64,000 nt of DNA from Heligmosomoides polygyrus polygyrus. Its lineage: Eukaryota; Nematoda; Chromadorea; Rhabditida; Heligmosomidae. The notes below the pieces were generated by a model. The model was not told the DNA's origin. It made no database searches and saw only the letters and a list, made by a program, of their open reading frames with translations. The stretch spans positions 11,558,844 to 11,622,843 of the forward strand of contig OX377203.1 of NCBI GenBank assembly GCA_947396885.1, in the 5' to 3' direction. Positions 1 to 12,111 of the stretch are shown here, piece after piece. The position numbers were made by a program, and so were the translations under genes. Position 1 is the first letter of the stretch. Each line of letters begins with the position of its first letter.

Positions 1-1050
1 CGAGAGGATATCCTGGTTTCTCAACAGAATTGTGAGCCAGTTGTTAACCCCGGTTCCCTCGCACCTGACTAATACTAGACTATTTCTTGACTACACAGCA
101 GATATGTTGAATAAGAATGTAGTAGAGTCCTCTGATTGACTTCACTAAACACAAAAGTCTAAAACGAGGAAGCCTTTCTGGCGCTATCAGAAATGCTTGA
201 CTGACATCACTGCAGTAATAATAACTTTGGACTTAGCAAAGACTTATGCATCACGACTTTAATCAAAGAGTTCTTCAGTTGAAACATTTTCAAATGATCA
301 GGTAAATATTTTCACAAGCCCTGTCTGGGGATATTTGGAGTACAAGGTACTCCAACATATCGCCGAAGAGTGGACTATCTCGAGTCGTTCCTTCAAAAAG
401 TGTGACAAGAAAACGACATGAATGCCTGTGGCCAAGCTACACTTCTTTCGGGCGTCATTCTCGAGCTTGTATTTCTCCTGATGGAGGATATTTCGAGAAC
501 CTATGGTGGCTTTATAAGTTTGCTGCCTTGAATAATAAATGGGGTTAGTAAGAACAACTGGTTGTGTTTGAAAATGCGGTTGGTGGCCAATTTGAATTTG
601 TCTCAATACTTCTGCGCCATCCTGTACTTTCGCGGGACCGCCTCACTGGCGCAGACGGGAGTACACTAAACGCCTTATGACAAACAAGTGCTCCGACACG
701 CCTGTCGGCGTGTCTCGCACTTGCGCGCTTCGCGCGACCTTAGAGAGTCACTAAGCCAAGATCACTCACTTCAAGATCACTGCTCTGCTTGTGCAGCCCT
801 CAGCACCTTCTCGGCACCTTAGCAGTAAAAGAGGTAATTGAAAACCTTAGTAATTTCGAACCTTGGTTTATTCTTCTTTAAGATCAGGTGAGTAGTTGTT
901 CGATATCAAGCCGTCCAGCTCTCCCTCCCTCCATCCTCAACATCCTTTCAACGTCGGCACTATCACCGGCGTGTCCAACCCCCCCCTTTCCACCCCGATC
1001 GGTTAAACCTGGAAGAAAACCACTGGCGTGTTAAATCTGGAAGAAAACCA
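1..1050. other. No recognisable gene or repeat
   Basis: I see no conserved protein, RNA gene or clear repeat here. Reading frames are short and resemble nothing I know. A short duplicated phrase (tggaagaaaacca) occurs twice around 1010-1050. Host exons too short to recognise cannot be excluded. Confidence 0.5.
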
Positions 1051-1099
1051 TCCGCAAATAATCGATAATATCGATCGATATCGATTGATCGACTTCAGA

Positions 1100-1548
1100 T
1101 TCGTGTTTAGCAACCTCGATTACCCCAGGGCTGAGTTCCGCACCACCTGAACGACATCCGCAAAAATCGATAATATCGATCGATTTCGATTTTCAACCCT
1201 GCTGTGAAGGCCTTCCGTCGATGATCATCTAAATGCCCAGGCACGGTTGCCGACGTCTGTTCAGAGACCTCGATAACCCTCAGGGCTGAAGTTTCGGACC
1301 GCTTGGACGACATCCATAAAAAATCGATAATTTGACCGATGTCGATCAATGCTGATCTAAACTTCAAAAGCGAACTTCATAGTCATGTTCACCGACCTCG
1401 ATTACCCCAGGGCTGAAGTTTCGGACCGCTTGGACGACATCCATAAAAAAATCGATAATTTGATTGATATCGATCGATGGTGATCTACACTTCAAAAACG
1501 AACTTCATAATAATGTTCACCGACCTCGATTACCCTCAGGGCTGAAGT
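1100..1548. repeat. ATCGAT-rich imperfect tandem repeat, about 128-bp unit
   Basis: The phrase cctcgattaccc-cagggctga recurs near 1113, 1268, 1395 and 1523, so the last three copies are about 128 bp apart. Between them lie 'ggacgacatccataaaaaa' and clusters of ATCGAT or ATCGATCGAT, a self-complementary word. The units differ by substitutions and small gaps. A similar ATCGATCGAT-rich patch lies at 13345-13500 inside a foldback element. No coding potential is evident. Confidence 0.8.
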
Positions 1549-1752
1549 TGGCGACGTGTTCGACACGTCTAGTCTCGCCAGCACAGTCGCCAACGTGTTC
1601 AGTACGTCTACGGCTCGCCATGCACGGTCGCCGACGTGTCCGGCACGTCTATTGCATCCCCTGGCACGGTTGCCAACGTGTTCGGCACGTCTACTGAGTC
1701 GCCAGGCACGTTTGGCGACGTATTCAGCTCGTCTACTGAGTCGCCAGGCACG
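1549..1752. repeat. Minisatellite, about 46-bp unit
   Basis: About five imperfect units share a core of 'gacgtgttcggcacgtcta' followed by 'tcgccaggcac'. It directly abuts the 128-bp tandem array and is GC-richer than its flanks. Open frames across it in several registers are by-products of the repeat. Confidence 0.75.
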
Positions 1753-1789
1753 TAGAAGGCGTCTTGGTATTTTCCGTTATTTTCTTGCC

Positions 1790-2715
1790 TTATTTTGTGC
1801 CCGTAATTTCCCTGTAATTTCTCCTATTTTATGACTCATCGCTTAGCGGATGATTATATAGTATATGATATATGATGATAAAATGCTGTAATACCGGGTA
1901 TGCAGGTTTGTTTCGCCACTACCCTCATACGAATCTTAGTTTAGCACTCCTACGTAGCCGTAGCCGAGTCTAGAGGACATATGAGGCGTATCGAAAGAGG
2001 CCGTGCCACAGCAAACCTCGGATCTGTATTGGTAGACGTCTGCACGCCCACACCATTCTTTCTTAAAAATTACATGCTGGTTGTGATTTCTCAATTAAAC
2101 ATCCATTTCTGACACTGTACTTTATGGTTTATTGTATGTCAAGAGATCACCGGCAACATAGTGTCCACGAATACACCTCAATTTTGAAGCTCTTTGGTTT
2201 AGACACAACACAACATTTGATGTGAAATAATGTATACGAACTATGAAATGCAAAAACAATCAACGGTCAGGAAGCGGTACTTTAAGGAGAAGATATCTGT
2301 CTATTTGCGTACAAAACAGCAGCAGAAAGTAGTACTGAGCACTGCTCTTCATACAAATATTACTGCAATTCATAGTACAATAGAGTCGGATCAATGTCTT
2401 CCGACAACAATGTCGTCGTCGTCCGCAGTGCTTGCTCGTCAGCTACTCGTGCCCCATTCCATCGACGCATCGCCGTTTCGGCCTTCAATCGTCGTCTTCT
2501 CCTCCATAAGGCGCTTTAGAATATCTTCTTGTGCGTAGATATGCAGCTCGTCATTCAAGTTGTCCTGTAAAAAGAATCTCTTTCCATAGACTCACTTGCA
2601 TCAAATTCTTGTATTTGTAAAAAGTCGTGATGAGCACGAAACAAAGAAATGCTTACATTAGAAGCATGATGGCTGAGATGGAATCAGGATTCTTGCCAGC
2701 CTAAGCAGGGAAGGG
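1790..2715. other. No recognisable gene
   Basis: Apart from short AT-rich runs near 1850 I see no feature. The longest open frame (2230-2538, plus strand) has no recognisable domain and I do not call it a gene. Confidence 0.5.
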
Positions 2716-2917
2716 TCTCAACCGTGGGTCTGAACAGGGGAAATGGATAGTAATGCAAGAATCTCCACCCTCCGTAAGGTAGAAAAACATGATTCGTTTT
2801 TGTTGAGTCCTTGAACCAAAAGAGCTACGGACCCTCGAGGGTTGGGTACAGTATCGCACCTTCAGCTCGTGCCCACGAGTATATGGGATGTGGCGAAACG
2901 CCCTTCGGCAAATGATC

Positions 2918-2992
2918 CGGTGGCTCAGCAGGGCGCAACGCTGCCTCCCAGGTACGACAGATGTTCGACTCCCGTGCTATACACTATTTCTG
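2918..2992 (+). repeat. tRNA-derived SINE head (box A and box B)
   Basis: TGGCTCAGCAGGG matches the pol III box A consensus and tgttcgactcc matches box B, with spacing typical of a tRNA. No full cloverleaf is obvious, so I read it as a SINE promoter rather than a tRNA gene. It sits in the left arm of the surrounding inverted repeat. Confidence 0.6.
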
Positions 2993-3761
2993 CATTTTCA
3001 TGACCACTGCCTCCTTCACCAGTTTGCTTCCTACACATCTCCTACACATGTATTTCACTCTAAATTGTGCAAAGGTCAGATTGGTGATCATCGCCCTAGA
3101 TAGCCCCTATAGCCCTAAGTTTGGACAAAAATGGTGACCATGACCTTACCACTGGTCACCCATACCTACTGTAACTTCCGTGCTCCAGCATAATACCAAA
3201 AACGGATGTCAGATTCGTGATCAGCACCCCAAACAAACCCCCTGGGCAAGGTTCGGGCAAGATTTTTTTATCGACCTCTCTTCGATCTTTCGCGTCGTGA
3301 AAGTACCAATATGTAGTGCCTTAATGGCGATTTGAATCAGCTTACTTCCTACACACCTCTTACACATTTATTTCACTCTAAACTTCTCACATTTTGTATT
3401 ATAGAACGTTTTGTTTTTTCAGCGAATGTTAAACGGTGTCCCCACAGCAGGCACGGTGACAGGGCTGACGAGGTCGTAATCACCGATTTCTTCCATACTT
3501 CTCCCAGGGAAGTTATTGAGGTGCTGATCACAAACGTGACATCCATTTTTGTTAGTAGGCTGGAGTATGGGAAGTTACAGTAGGTAAGGGTGACTTGTGG
3601 TCATGGTCACCATTTTCTCCAACTTTGTCTATAAGGGTTATCTGGGGTGTTAATCAAGAATCTGACCCTTTTAACAATTTAGAGTGAAATACATATGTAG
3701 AAGATGTGTAGGAAGCAAACTGGGTGGGAGACAGTGGTCATGAAAAATGCAAAAATTATGC

Positions 3762-3832
3762 ATAGCACAGGAGTCGAATATCAGTCGTAGCACCTGTGAA
3801 GCAGCGTCGCACCCTGCTGAGCCACCGAACCA
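3762..3832 (-). repeat. Inverted copy of the tRNA-like SINE head
   Basis: On the minus strand box A (TGGCTCAGCAGGG) is retained exactly and box B is present with a changed first base. It mirrors the plus-strand head at 2918-2992 inside the same inverted repeat. Confidence 0.55.
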
Positions 3833-4207
3833 TTTTCCGAAGAGAATTTCGCCATGTCCAATAGATCGGCGCGCACGTGGGTACGCACTGACGCTGCGAT
3901 CCTGTAGCCAACTTCAAGGGCCCGTAGCTCCTTTGGTGCAAGGGCTCAGCAAAAAGAAAATCATGTTTTTCTACAATATGGAGGGTGGAGTTTAATCGCA
4001 GTGTTATCCATTTCCCCCATTCAGACCAACGCCTGAGAGCTTTCCCTGGTAAAAGTCAGGGTTAATTTCGTGCTGTTCCTAAATTTGTCTTGTAGAAGGA
4101 CAGGTGACGTCTCGAGCCTGGCGGCCATCGACCACCGTACCAGCGGTGATCGTTAATGAGGCACTTCGCTGATGAGCCTTTTGTCACGCTACCCAATAAT
4201 GAACGAC

Positions 4208-4348
4208 TTAGCCCTAGTTTATACATGCGCCGCCACGCGGCAGGGCACCGCGATCGCCATAGATATCGATTTTTCGCGCCGCCCGGTCGATATCTATCCC
4301 GACCATCGTGCCGCGCCGCGCAGCGGTGCAGGTATAAACTAGGGCTTA
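4208..4348. mobile_element. GC-rich palindromic MITE, about 140 bp
   Basis: The ends are AGCCCTAGTTTATAC and its reverse complement GTATAAACTAGGGCT, flanked by TTA on both sides. The interior is GC-rich and largely self-complementary (ccgccacgcgg ... gccgcgcagcgg) around 'atagatatcgatttttcg'. There is no coding capacity. Relatives lie at 11726-11866 and, interrupted by another element, at 54332-54799. Class II non-autonomous status is inferred from the TIRs and TA-type flanks. Confidence 0.8.
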
Positions 4349-5806
4349 GACACTCTGCAAGGGTCCTGCGTTGCTCAGTTTTCGGACGCGACAAAAGCAA
4401 TAAGCTAAAGAGCTCTTTAGATCCGCTGACCTTCTCGCTGTTCTCGTCGTTGTCCTTTCGTCGCAGTGTCTTAAGACATATGATGGTGGCGTTCCTGTCA
4501 ACACTGCCACAGGCAGCGTCGCTCGTTCCAGCGCCTTCTGATTGTGACGTCTGCTCTGTGTCTTGAGGCTCCGATGAGAATCTTCCTATCACTGCCAGAG
4601 GGCCTAGAAATATGGATAGTTAGACAAAAGTGCGATGGCGGTGGAGGTGGAGGGCTGCTTACCAGAGCTCTTCTCAGGGTCGACATCCTTCACCGCACGG
4701 GTAGTAACGGCGTTGAAGATCAGAGAACGCCACAGATTCTCCGGAGTCTGTTGGACTTCCAGCACTCCGTTGATAAGCACTCGGCCATCCATTGTGTACC
4801 TATGAATGTTTATTTTTTAGCAGCTTTCGGATGCGCTTGATTTTGCTGGCCATTCTTGGTCTTTCGCAAAGTGTCCGCTCAAAGAACAAGAATTTCTTCA
4901 CAATTATTTAAAACAGCACCGTAGCAAAGCACCTTGATGGGTTAGTATTTAACTTAAAAGTACAACAAAGGACAGTAACTATACAGGTAATCATATATCT
5001 ACTCACGTTCTGCTGCCCTTAGACAGCTTGCGGGGGTAGAGAGAACTTCGGCGAGCGCTGGCATAGATCTCAACTGGTGAGTCAACGCGATCATTCATGA
5101 TACCAAGCATTTTTCTTCTGGAATATTAGATAACATAACATCCAGTCAACTAAGGCTTTCGTGTTACGGTGATGCAGTTAAATACGAACTATGAAATAAA
5201 GCACTGACACACGAGAAATCAAATACTCAGACATTCTGGCGGGTGAACCGCAGACCAAACCACCCCTGATCAATCTGGCCGTGCAAACGGCGTACGTCCG
5301 GCGAGGGCGTGTCATGGCATATATATATCAATAAAAAGTCGGAATAAATTTAAAAGAAAGTTAGAGAATAAATTGAAAGGAAGATATGAGGAAAATTAGT
5401 CGACGACCTCCGTGTACCATGCTGGTAGTGAAAATAGACGGTAAGGCGCAGCGAAATACTAAATGCTGTCAAAGGAAATTCTCTTTGTGAGCATTTTAAA
5501 AAGCATGATTAGATCGGCCCGTTTCCTTCTGCTTCATAAGCCAGGCTGCTTAGCCCTTTCAACTCAATTTGAAATGTTAGCGTACCCTATCATGAAGCAC
5601 CTTACATGTGTAGTTATTTTGAATGCTTTCAAGTAGGGCTAAAAATGGAGGTGCAAAACCCCATAATGGGTCTGACATTGCACTTGTATGCACACAGGAA
5701 AGCCCGAGGACATTAGTTTTTAAAGCCTTGAACAAGTTGTAAATTGGATAGTTAGCTGACCTTACAAGGGCTTTAAAATGTAGATCGAAGGATTCACTTG
5801 ATATTA
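4349..5806. other. No recognisable gene
   Basis: Short open frames occur on both strands, but none contains a recognisable domain. The region is otherwise unique within this window as far as I can see. Confidence 0.45.
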
Positions 5807-6994
5807 TTAGGTTGTTCGGAAAGTTTTTAGACTAATTGCATGGTAAGATTCAAAACAACGTATCTTTGCCAGCTGAAGTTGTGAGCGGACCGGACATAGG
5901 AGCTTTATGTAACGTGTTCTGTATATGTAACTGTCGGCAGCATGTGCGACATATCGTCTCCTGTTTCCAATGGTGCATTCGCAAGAATATGCTCTATCGA
6001 CCAGCTCTCCCTCTACAGAACCGCTCCGGCGATCCGCGAACGAGGCCTAGCGCTTTCCACAGGAAACAATGAAGGAGCAAGCGCGCAGGTCGACCACATA
6101 CACAGAACAGACAGCTCACACTCGCCACCTGCAGTGCTCGACCTGATCTTCCTGTACGAGAACTTTCAGACCTCTTACAAATACTCCTAAGTCCCCACAG
6201 TACACGATGCTCTTTGGTCTTCAGGCAAAGTCACGAAGTTGCCTCGAGTCGTACCACATACTTTGACGTCTCCGGACAAATAGAAGCGTGTTGATATCTG
6301 CACTTTTCTCCTCAACCGTCGCCGTACATTTACTTCGATCGGCTTGATCATCGCGATGGATGAAAAGTATTGCGCCTACGACAATCTGGTGCATTGCAAG
6401 CACTGTGTGGACTTCGATGAGTTGCCCCAACCACAGCCGAAACGTTTTGATCACGACAAAAGGGAGTTGCTTTCCTTCTGGTGGGACACCAGTGGCCCCG
6501 TTTTCTGAGAATTGGTTCCTACCGGTTCCACGGTAGACTCGAAAATCTTCTGCGTTCACCGGAGAAAATGAGCAAAATCCTACGTAATCGGAATTTCAGA
6601 AGAGGGAAAATTCTTCTTCTCATGGATGACGCTAGATCACACACAGCAAAGAATACGCAGAAGAAATTAGAGGAAATCGGGATTGAACTTGTACAACATC
6701 CGGCGTACTCATCTGATCTTGCAACCAGTGACTGCCACGTTTTCTGGTCGCGGCAGTCTTTCTTAGCCGAAAAAGGTTCGCAAGTCGGGAGGAAGTCAAA
6801 AGTGGTGTCAACAACTTCTTGCTGTCGAAGTCTCCGGAGTTATTCTCTCGTGGTATTCGCTCTCTACCGGAAATATGGCATTATGTGATAGATCATATTG
6901 GTGAATATTCTGTGGAATGATAGTGGTTGTTAATAAAGTTAATAACTACACAATGTTCTCCGACATTAATCTAAAAACTTTCCGGGCAATTTAA
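5807..6994 (+). mobile_element. Decayed mariner element with both TIRs
   Basis: The left end TTAGGTTGTTCGGAAAGTTT and the right end, read in reverse complement as TTAAATTGCCCGGAAAGTTT, match over about 30 bp. Both are flanked by TA, the mariner target duplication. The length of about 1.19 kb is normal for mariner. The transposase relic inside is on the plus strand. An A-rich tract follows just beyond the right end (about 7030-7065). Confidence 0.85.
6340..6890 (+). pseudogene. Mariner transposase pseudogene (DD34D)
   Basis: This is a relic of a mariner transposase, the nuclear enzyme that cuts and pastes the element at TA sites. Near 6350 a DEKYCAYDN block corresponds to the first catalytic aspartate. 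Around 6480 a WWDTSGPVF-like block follows. At 6620-6750 LLMDDARSH and SSDLATSDCH give the second and third aspartates with 34 residues between them. The pieces lie in different frames with at least one stop (near 6508), and the N-terminal DNA-binding half is not recognisable. It lies between the two TIRs of the element at 5807-6994. It cannot encode a full enzyme. Confidence 0.85.
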
Positions 6995-7077
6995 TAGAAT
7001 ACCTAAGTCTCGAGCCTCCCAAAGCCTCCGAAAAAAACGAAAAAAAAAGAAAAAAACTTCAGGTCACAATGCCTTTG

Positions 7078-7128
7078 AACCTGTAGATTAGAAAATACGG
7101 CTGACGCCATTTTCCAATCTACAGGTTT
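7078..7128. repeat. Short hairpin, about 51 bp
   Basis: 'aacctgtagatt' and 'aatctacaggtt' flank an inner pair 'gaaaat/attttc', giving an almost complete hairpin. No T-run or gene lies next to it that would suggest a terminator. Confidence 0.7.
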
Positions 7129-7337
7129 GTAATGTAATAACCAGAAGCTTTAAAATAACAACGGAAAAATTGTATTAATAACGAGGATTTTTTTTAGAAA
7201 AAAAAAGATCAGCGTAAAAAATAGTAAAAAACACACAACTTTTTGACACATTGAAGATAATACGCACTATATTTGCTGCCCCTATGAAGGAATTTAAAAA
7301 AGTAACGTGCATAAAACATACATATGTGCATATCAGA

Positions 7338-8272
7338 CGTACGGACATATATACCATTTTCATGTCGACTTCGACACCTTTCGAACCAAATTGGACACCT
7401 TTCACGTCAGAGTAAACACTTTTCCAAGCTAGCCTAAGACTCTTGAAGTCAAAACGAACTCTTCCAAATTGAAACGAACTTTTTCTGCATTAAATTGGAG
7501 ACTCTCCAAGATTGTTTGAATACTGCTAGTATATTTGTGCCACACGAGGTTCTTTGGTGCAACAACTTACAATGCCAAGATTTCAAGAAGAGAGAAATTG
7601 GGAGCTAATTGTTTGAATAATTTTTTGTTCAAGGAAAATTTTAGTATCACCTTCTTTGAAGTTTTAATTTACTTGCCAACAAGAGAACACGTATTCTGAA
7701 TTTTTATGAAAATTTTATTTTTCGAGGAAAAACAATATCTTTACATTTGTTTTAAAGCACAAAAAGGCTGGGCTGCTATTTCCTATTGCTAAAGCACAAA
7801 ATGCGCCGTGCCCCGTCCGAAACTTCGAGATTTTTACTCGATTGATAGCAAAATTTCTGTTTGCATGCAGTTTCACACCGAAAAGCGGTGCCACACAAAC
7901 AACTGTAAAAAACACAGATATTTTGACTTTCTTACTGCATGTAAGCAGCATTTGCACTATCAATCAAATAATTTAATTTAATATTTTTCCTTAAAAAATA
8001 AAATTTTTGTAAAATTATTTCTCTCACTTGAGCTGCTGAAGTAAAACAATCAAAGGAAAGTTATTCAAAGTTTTCCTTAAACTAAAAATTATTTCAACCA
8101 TCTTGGCGAGTCTTTAGTTTAATCTGTAAAAAGCTCCTTCAATTTGGAGACGTTCAATTTGATTTCAAAGCTTATAGGCCAGCTTAGAAGAGTGTCCAGT
8201 TTGGCTTGAAAAGTAACTTGATTTGAAAACTGTCCATTTCGACATGAAATTGGTATACATGCAGAACTGATC
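7338..8272. repeat. AT-rich foldback element, copy A
   Basis: The two halves are imperfect inverted copies. The left outer part reads 'tataccattttcatgtcgac' and the right outer part 'catttcgacatgaaattggt'. Inside these, 'aacacttttccaagctagcc' mirrors 'ggccagcttagaagagtgtc'. The inner part carries 'aattttttgttcaagg' and 'aaattttgctatcaatcga'-like segments. Open frames here are by-products. Copies occur at 12290-13635 and, partly, at 33215-33700. It is probably a non-autonomous foldback transposon. Confidence 0.75.
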
Positions 8273-11200
8273 CACTGCAAATCCTGCGATTGCACAGGGG
8301 AAGCAGCGGCTTGGGACAGAAGGCAACTGACCTGACCGTCGCAAACAGCGAAAAACTGCTAAAAAAGCTATCGAGAACATTGAGGAAAAGCCCACCATCT
8401 ATAAACCTGGGCATCTATAAAGAAGAAAATAACCAGAGAAGGGTAGGACAACCAACATACATGTAGCAAATCAGACGAGCTTGCCCATGGTTTACTATGA
8501 TGTCATTATGCACCTCAAAAAAAGCAAAGACAACTGCGTAATAAGTGCTATGTAGTGCCAACGAAGATGACAATCCATAGGCCAGTTGTATTTGTATGAG
8601 AGACAGCACTTTTGCCTGTTGCCTGTAACAAGCGATTAAAAACTGGCAGTATTATTATGATAGTGATCCTGAGGCACATGAAGATCTGGCAGTAAATAAA
8701 CCATTTCAAAGTGAAGGTGCTCCAGACCCCCACAGTATTAGAACCACGGCAAGGTGCCTGATGGGAAAACGTAGTGAAACATGAAAACCAATAGGTGGTT
8801 AACAAACCCAACCCCGACACCTCACATCGCGCTCATTCACCGACAGTATCACCATCTCCTCACAGCCCCTACAAAAAACACGAAGAGAGGGCACCAAGAA
8901 ATGCAGAGTATATGGATAAGAAGGTAAGATAAGATAAGAAGACAGGAATCAAAAGTTGGCTAAACTGTGCACAAATCATGTATTAGCAGCGGAAGCAGCT
9001 GCAGCGTGGATGAGCGCGGAATTCAGCGCGGCGCAGTGAAGAGACGCCGCTGCAAAAAGTAATTGGCCGGAATTGGGCGAACAGCCGTCGTTTTCGTGAA
9101 TCCTAGAAAGTCTTCAGTCACAGACAGCATCTCATCAATTTCTCTAAATGCTTCGCTCTGCCATTTGCAGGGATGATTTGCGTCGTCACATGTCGTCACG
9201 CATATATGGAAGGTACATACTCAGCAGGAAACCGCTGCGTCATGTTTCATGAATCAGGTGCTGCTGCTCAAACGCTTAGTCAACCAAATCGGTCCGGAAC
9301 TCGGCATTTTCAACTGCCTACAATTAGATATAGCAGTTAGGACACAGCCAATTCCAAGAATTTAGTGCTGTGTCGGGTCACAGACCTGTCGGTACACCCA
9401 GCTGTCGCGTCACACTCGCACCTCGTCTACGAAGACGAAGCCACGCCAGGCTTCGTCAGCTCACTACTCATCTCCCCTCCGCTACAGTACCCCAACGCTT
9501 CCCCATAATAAAGGTATAACCCAAGCTGTATGTAGTACGCAAGAAAGGGACTCCCCGCTTCAGGATAGGCGCTGGACCTATAACTTGATATGGAGGTCCC
9601 GGAGAGATTCTTGTGGTACCTAATAAACTTCAAAATAAATAAACTTTCACTTTAATTAAACTTCCTTTGAAGGAATAGTCAAAAAATTTCGTTACTTACT
9701 AACAACCTAGTTAGCCAGTAATTGTAGTTGACAGCCCTCCTCGCCCTGACTCTACTTCGGACGATCTGACGATTGCCGACCCGGATGACTGCCAGACCCT
9801 TGCAGGTGAGCGACTTCCGTTGTCGATCGCCCTTTCCTATTGCCCTGCCGGTGTAGATCGTATTTGAAAATATATTTAATATGTATATTAAATTCAAAGC
9901 TAAAGCGCGCGTAACATCATACAAATGAATTTCTTAAGCTGAGAGCAATATAGTCTTAGCGAGAGCCATCGCCTAAGACCCAGGTCTAGGATCAGCTTGG
10001 GCTGGCGTAAATAATATCCTGAACGTACACTGTGAGCTACTCACTCCCGTTTCAGAGGCGGCTAAAGGTATTCCCATGGAAGGGGTTATTTACATTTGTC
10101 CCACAAATGGATATTGTACTAAAGATCTGTGCACAGGAAAATACCTAAGGACATTAGTATGCATAGTAATACCTCTCATTTCTTTAATAGTCCTGGCGAC
10201 CGGATCCCACATTTCAACGGCTCCGTTTATATCTAGGTTGGTACTTCGCATAATTCATTGTTATTATTATTTTGGTGAATCTTCTTTATTTGGAACCTAG
10301 GTGAGAACTGATTGTCTTGACGAGGCTGGCGATCTTCCTGATCCTCCTGGTTCCGCATCTTACCAGCGATGTCACATCTTGGCACCTTCTATCCACGATA
10401 TTCATAATACAGTAGAAGCCGATAGCGTAGCTACTATGCAGTTCCTAGTTTCCTTTTTCTGTATGTCCGACTGTGTTTTCTCTCGGAAATGAATCGATTG
10501 TCAACTCGATGGCGAACATCCCAAGCTCGAGGACGAGCTTGACCGAGGAATGGAGATGTCAGGCCACAGAGAGCTGTCGGTACACCCAGCGCAAAAGACA
10601 AACAATCATTGCCAAGTACAGTGAGACAGGCAGGCGCAAGAAATGCTCGCATATATAGAGATGGACAGGACCTGATGACGAGATAGTCCCTCGTGGAACG
10701 TGCAGTGAGTGGTTCAACGCTTAGAAGAATGTTCTCCTCAACTTGAAGGCGCTGGGTTTAAAGTCATCAAAAGTCAAGGAAGGGAAAGACCATCGCTGAT
10801 ATAAGGCCTTCATGTTTTTGCTTTTTTTGGATATTGCTGCGGTGAGCCAGACTTTTCGGCGGAGAGGTGTTCCCAACACTGTCCTCGAAAAGGGACGGAG
10901 CAAAGCGCGCCGAGGACGAGATGTCCGGGTTCCCGCCATCACGTGGAGGCATCGCATTTCTAATCACTTCCCTTGACCTGGTAGCTCTATCCTGAACAGA
11001 TCTCGTTCTTGAGACAAGAGCTAGAATCGTGTACATCACATTTGGAGGAAAGGACTTTTAGCTGCAGCCCCAAGGCTTTCTTCAGGTCCCGCCTCATGCG
11101 TCACATTGCTTAGTACTATAGTTATGTCCGAATGAACTCAATGGCCTTTGTAAGATGCACCTGGTGCGACATGCGCTCGTGTTTCACTTGCTTCATAGTT

Positions 11201-11403
11201 TTGTATCATTGCTGTTGACTAAAAGGGAAGAGCAATACGACTTTTAGAGAAATCTTTCCAGAGAAGTGATATGTCGCAGTTAAAAACTAGCACATACGAA
11301 GGCGCGAATAGACAGCTTTGGTTTGTTGTAAGCGCTGATGATCTAAAATTGACTCCTGTGATCATGAGAAAGCGTAATAACAGCAAACCAATGTGCAAAA
11401 ACA
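8273..11403. other. No recognisable gene, about 3.1 kb
   Basis: Scattered open frames on both strands show no known domains. Minor signals are a GATAAG-rich run near 8918-8942 and a short phrase 'tgtcggtacacccagc' found at 9388 and again at 10578. Nothing supports a gene call, although host introns or short exons could lie here. Confidence 0.45.
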
Positions 11404-11486
11404 TTGGCCGTACGCGGACTCAAACTCAAAAGCCTGCCAGTGTGCTTCTATAAGGCGGCATTCCTACCGACTGCGCCACCGAGACA
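11404..11486 (-). repeat. tRNA-like sequence, minus strand
   Basis: Read on the minus strand, TGGCGCAGTCGG is an exact box A match and GAGTTTGAGTCC a good box B match. They are separated by a longer-than-usual gap that would fit a class II (Ser/Leu-like) variable arm. I do not see a convincing acceptor stem, so a tRNA pseudogene or SINE head is more likely than a working tRNA. Confidence 0.5.
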
Positions 11487-11725
11487 CATCTCGTGGGGAT
11501 GCCATAGGGGTTGATGAGTGTCGCGCACACGTTTTCACACCTCTTTTTCAGGTATTTGAAAAAGGGTTCAGCAAAAACTAACCGTAATTCTGAATCCGCT
11601 CATACATCCTGTCAAAATAGCATTCACCGTTAAAGGTACGTAAAATAATAAAAAGTACGGACGAGTTTTTTGTGGCTCTTGGATCTTATTGAAATGCCGC
11701 GATTGCGAGTGGGACGGCGACGAAA

Positions 11726-11866
11726 TAAGGCCTGGTTCACACTTGCACCGCCACGCGGCGCGGCGTGATGGTCGCCATAGATATCGACTTTTCGCGCCGC
11801 CCGATCGATATCTATTCCGACTATGGTGCCGCGCAGCGCAGCGACGCAACTATAAACTAGTGCTAA
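11726..11866. mobile_element. GC-rich palindromic MITE, second copy
   Basis: The interior closely matches the 4208-4348 element: 'ccgccacgcggcg', 'catagatatcga', 'ttttcgcgccgcccg'. The right end 'tataaactagtgctaa' matches, while the left end reads 'taaggcctggttcacacttg', so the two ends are less similar than in the first copy. It is non-coding and flanked by TA. Confidence 0.75.
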
Positions 11867-11869
11867 GAG

Positions 11870-12105
11870 AATAAAACTTGGGGATTCAGCACTTACCCAC
11901 TTTCAAAATGTGATAGCATGGTGCAAAAAACTCAAACCTAAGGCGAGAGAAGGGGCTGTCGACGAAGTTCATTTTTCATTTTTTGACCTTCCACTTTATT
12001 GACCTAGAAATGAAAATGAAAAAAGACGAAATATACTTTCTGATGGAGCAAATCGTTCCCTTTCGAATGTGCACTGTGTAAAAAACTTTCAACGCGATTC
12101 AGAAT
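11870..12105. repeat. Diverged fragment of the 1-kb foldback family
   Basis: Segments such as 'ttccactttattgacctaga' and 'tgatggagcaaatcgttccc' match the arm of the element at 61899-62953 and the fragment at 57017-57476. It is truncated and has no TIR of its own here. Confidence 0.6.
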
Positions 12106-12111
12106 AAAACG

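Larger units (their letters stand above)
2720..4040. repeat. Large inverted repeat (foldback) with tRNA-like arms
   Basis: The left arm (about 2720-3270) and right arm (about 3470-4040) are inverted copies. The left reads 'atctccaccctcc' then 'cagcagggcgcaacgctgcc' then 'gtttgcttcctacacatct'. The right reads the reverse complement of these in the opposite order, ending 'tggagggtggag'. The spacer is about 200 bp and holds a further partial copy of the 'cttcctacacacctc' segment. Each arm contains a tRNA-like promoter pair. A sub-segment with 'ggatgtcagattcgtgatca' is shared with the repeat at 13700-14215. It could be two SINEs inserted in opposite orientation or one foldback transposon. Confidence 0.8.

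Noticed and set aside
4062..4592. A 176-codon minus-strand frame
   Set aside because: It crosses the palindromic MITE and has no recognisable domain; the openness is a GC-content by-product.
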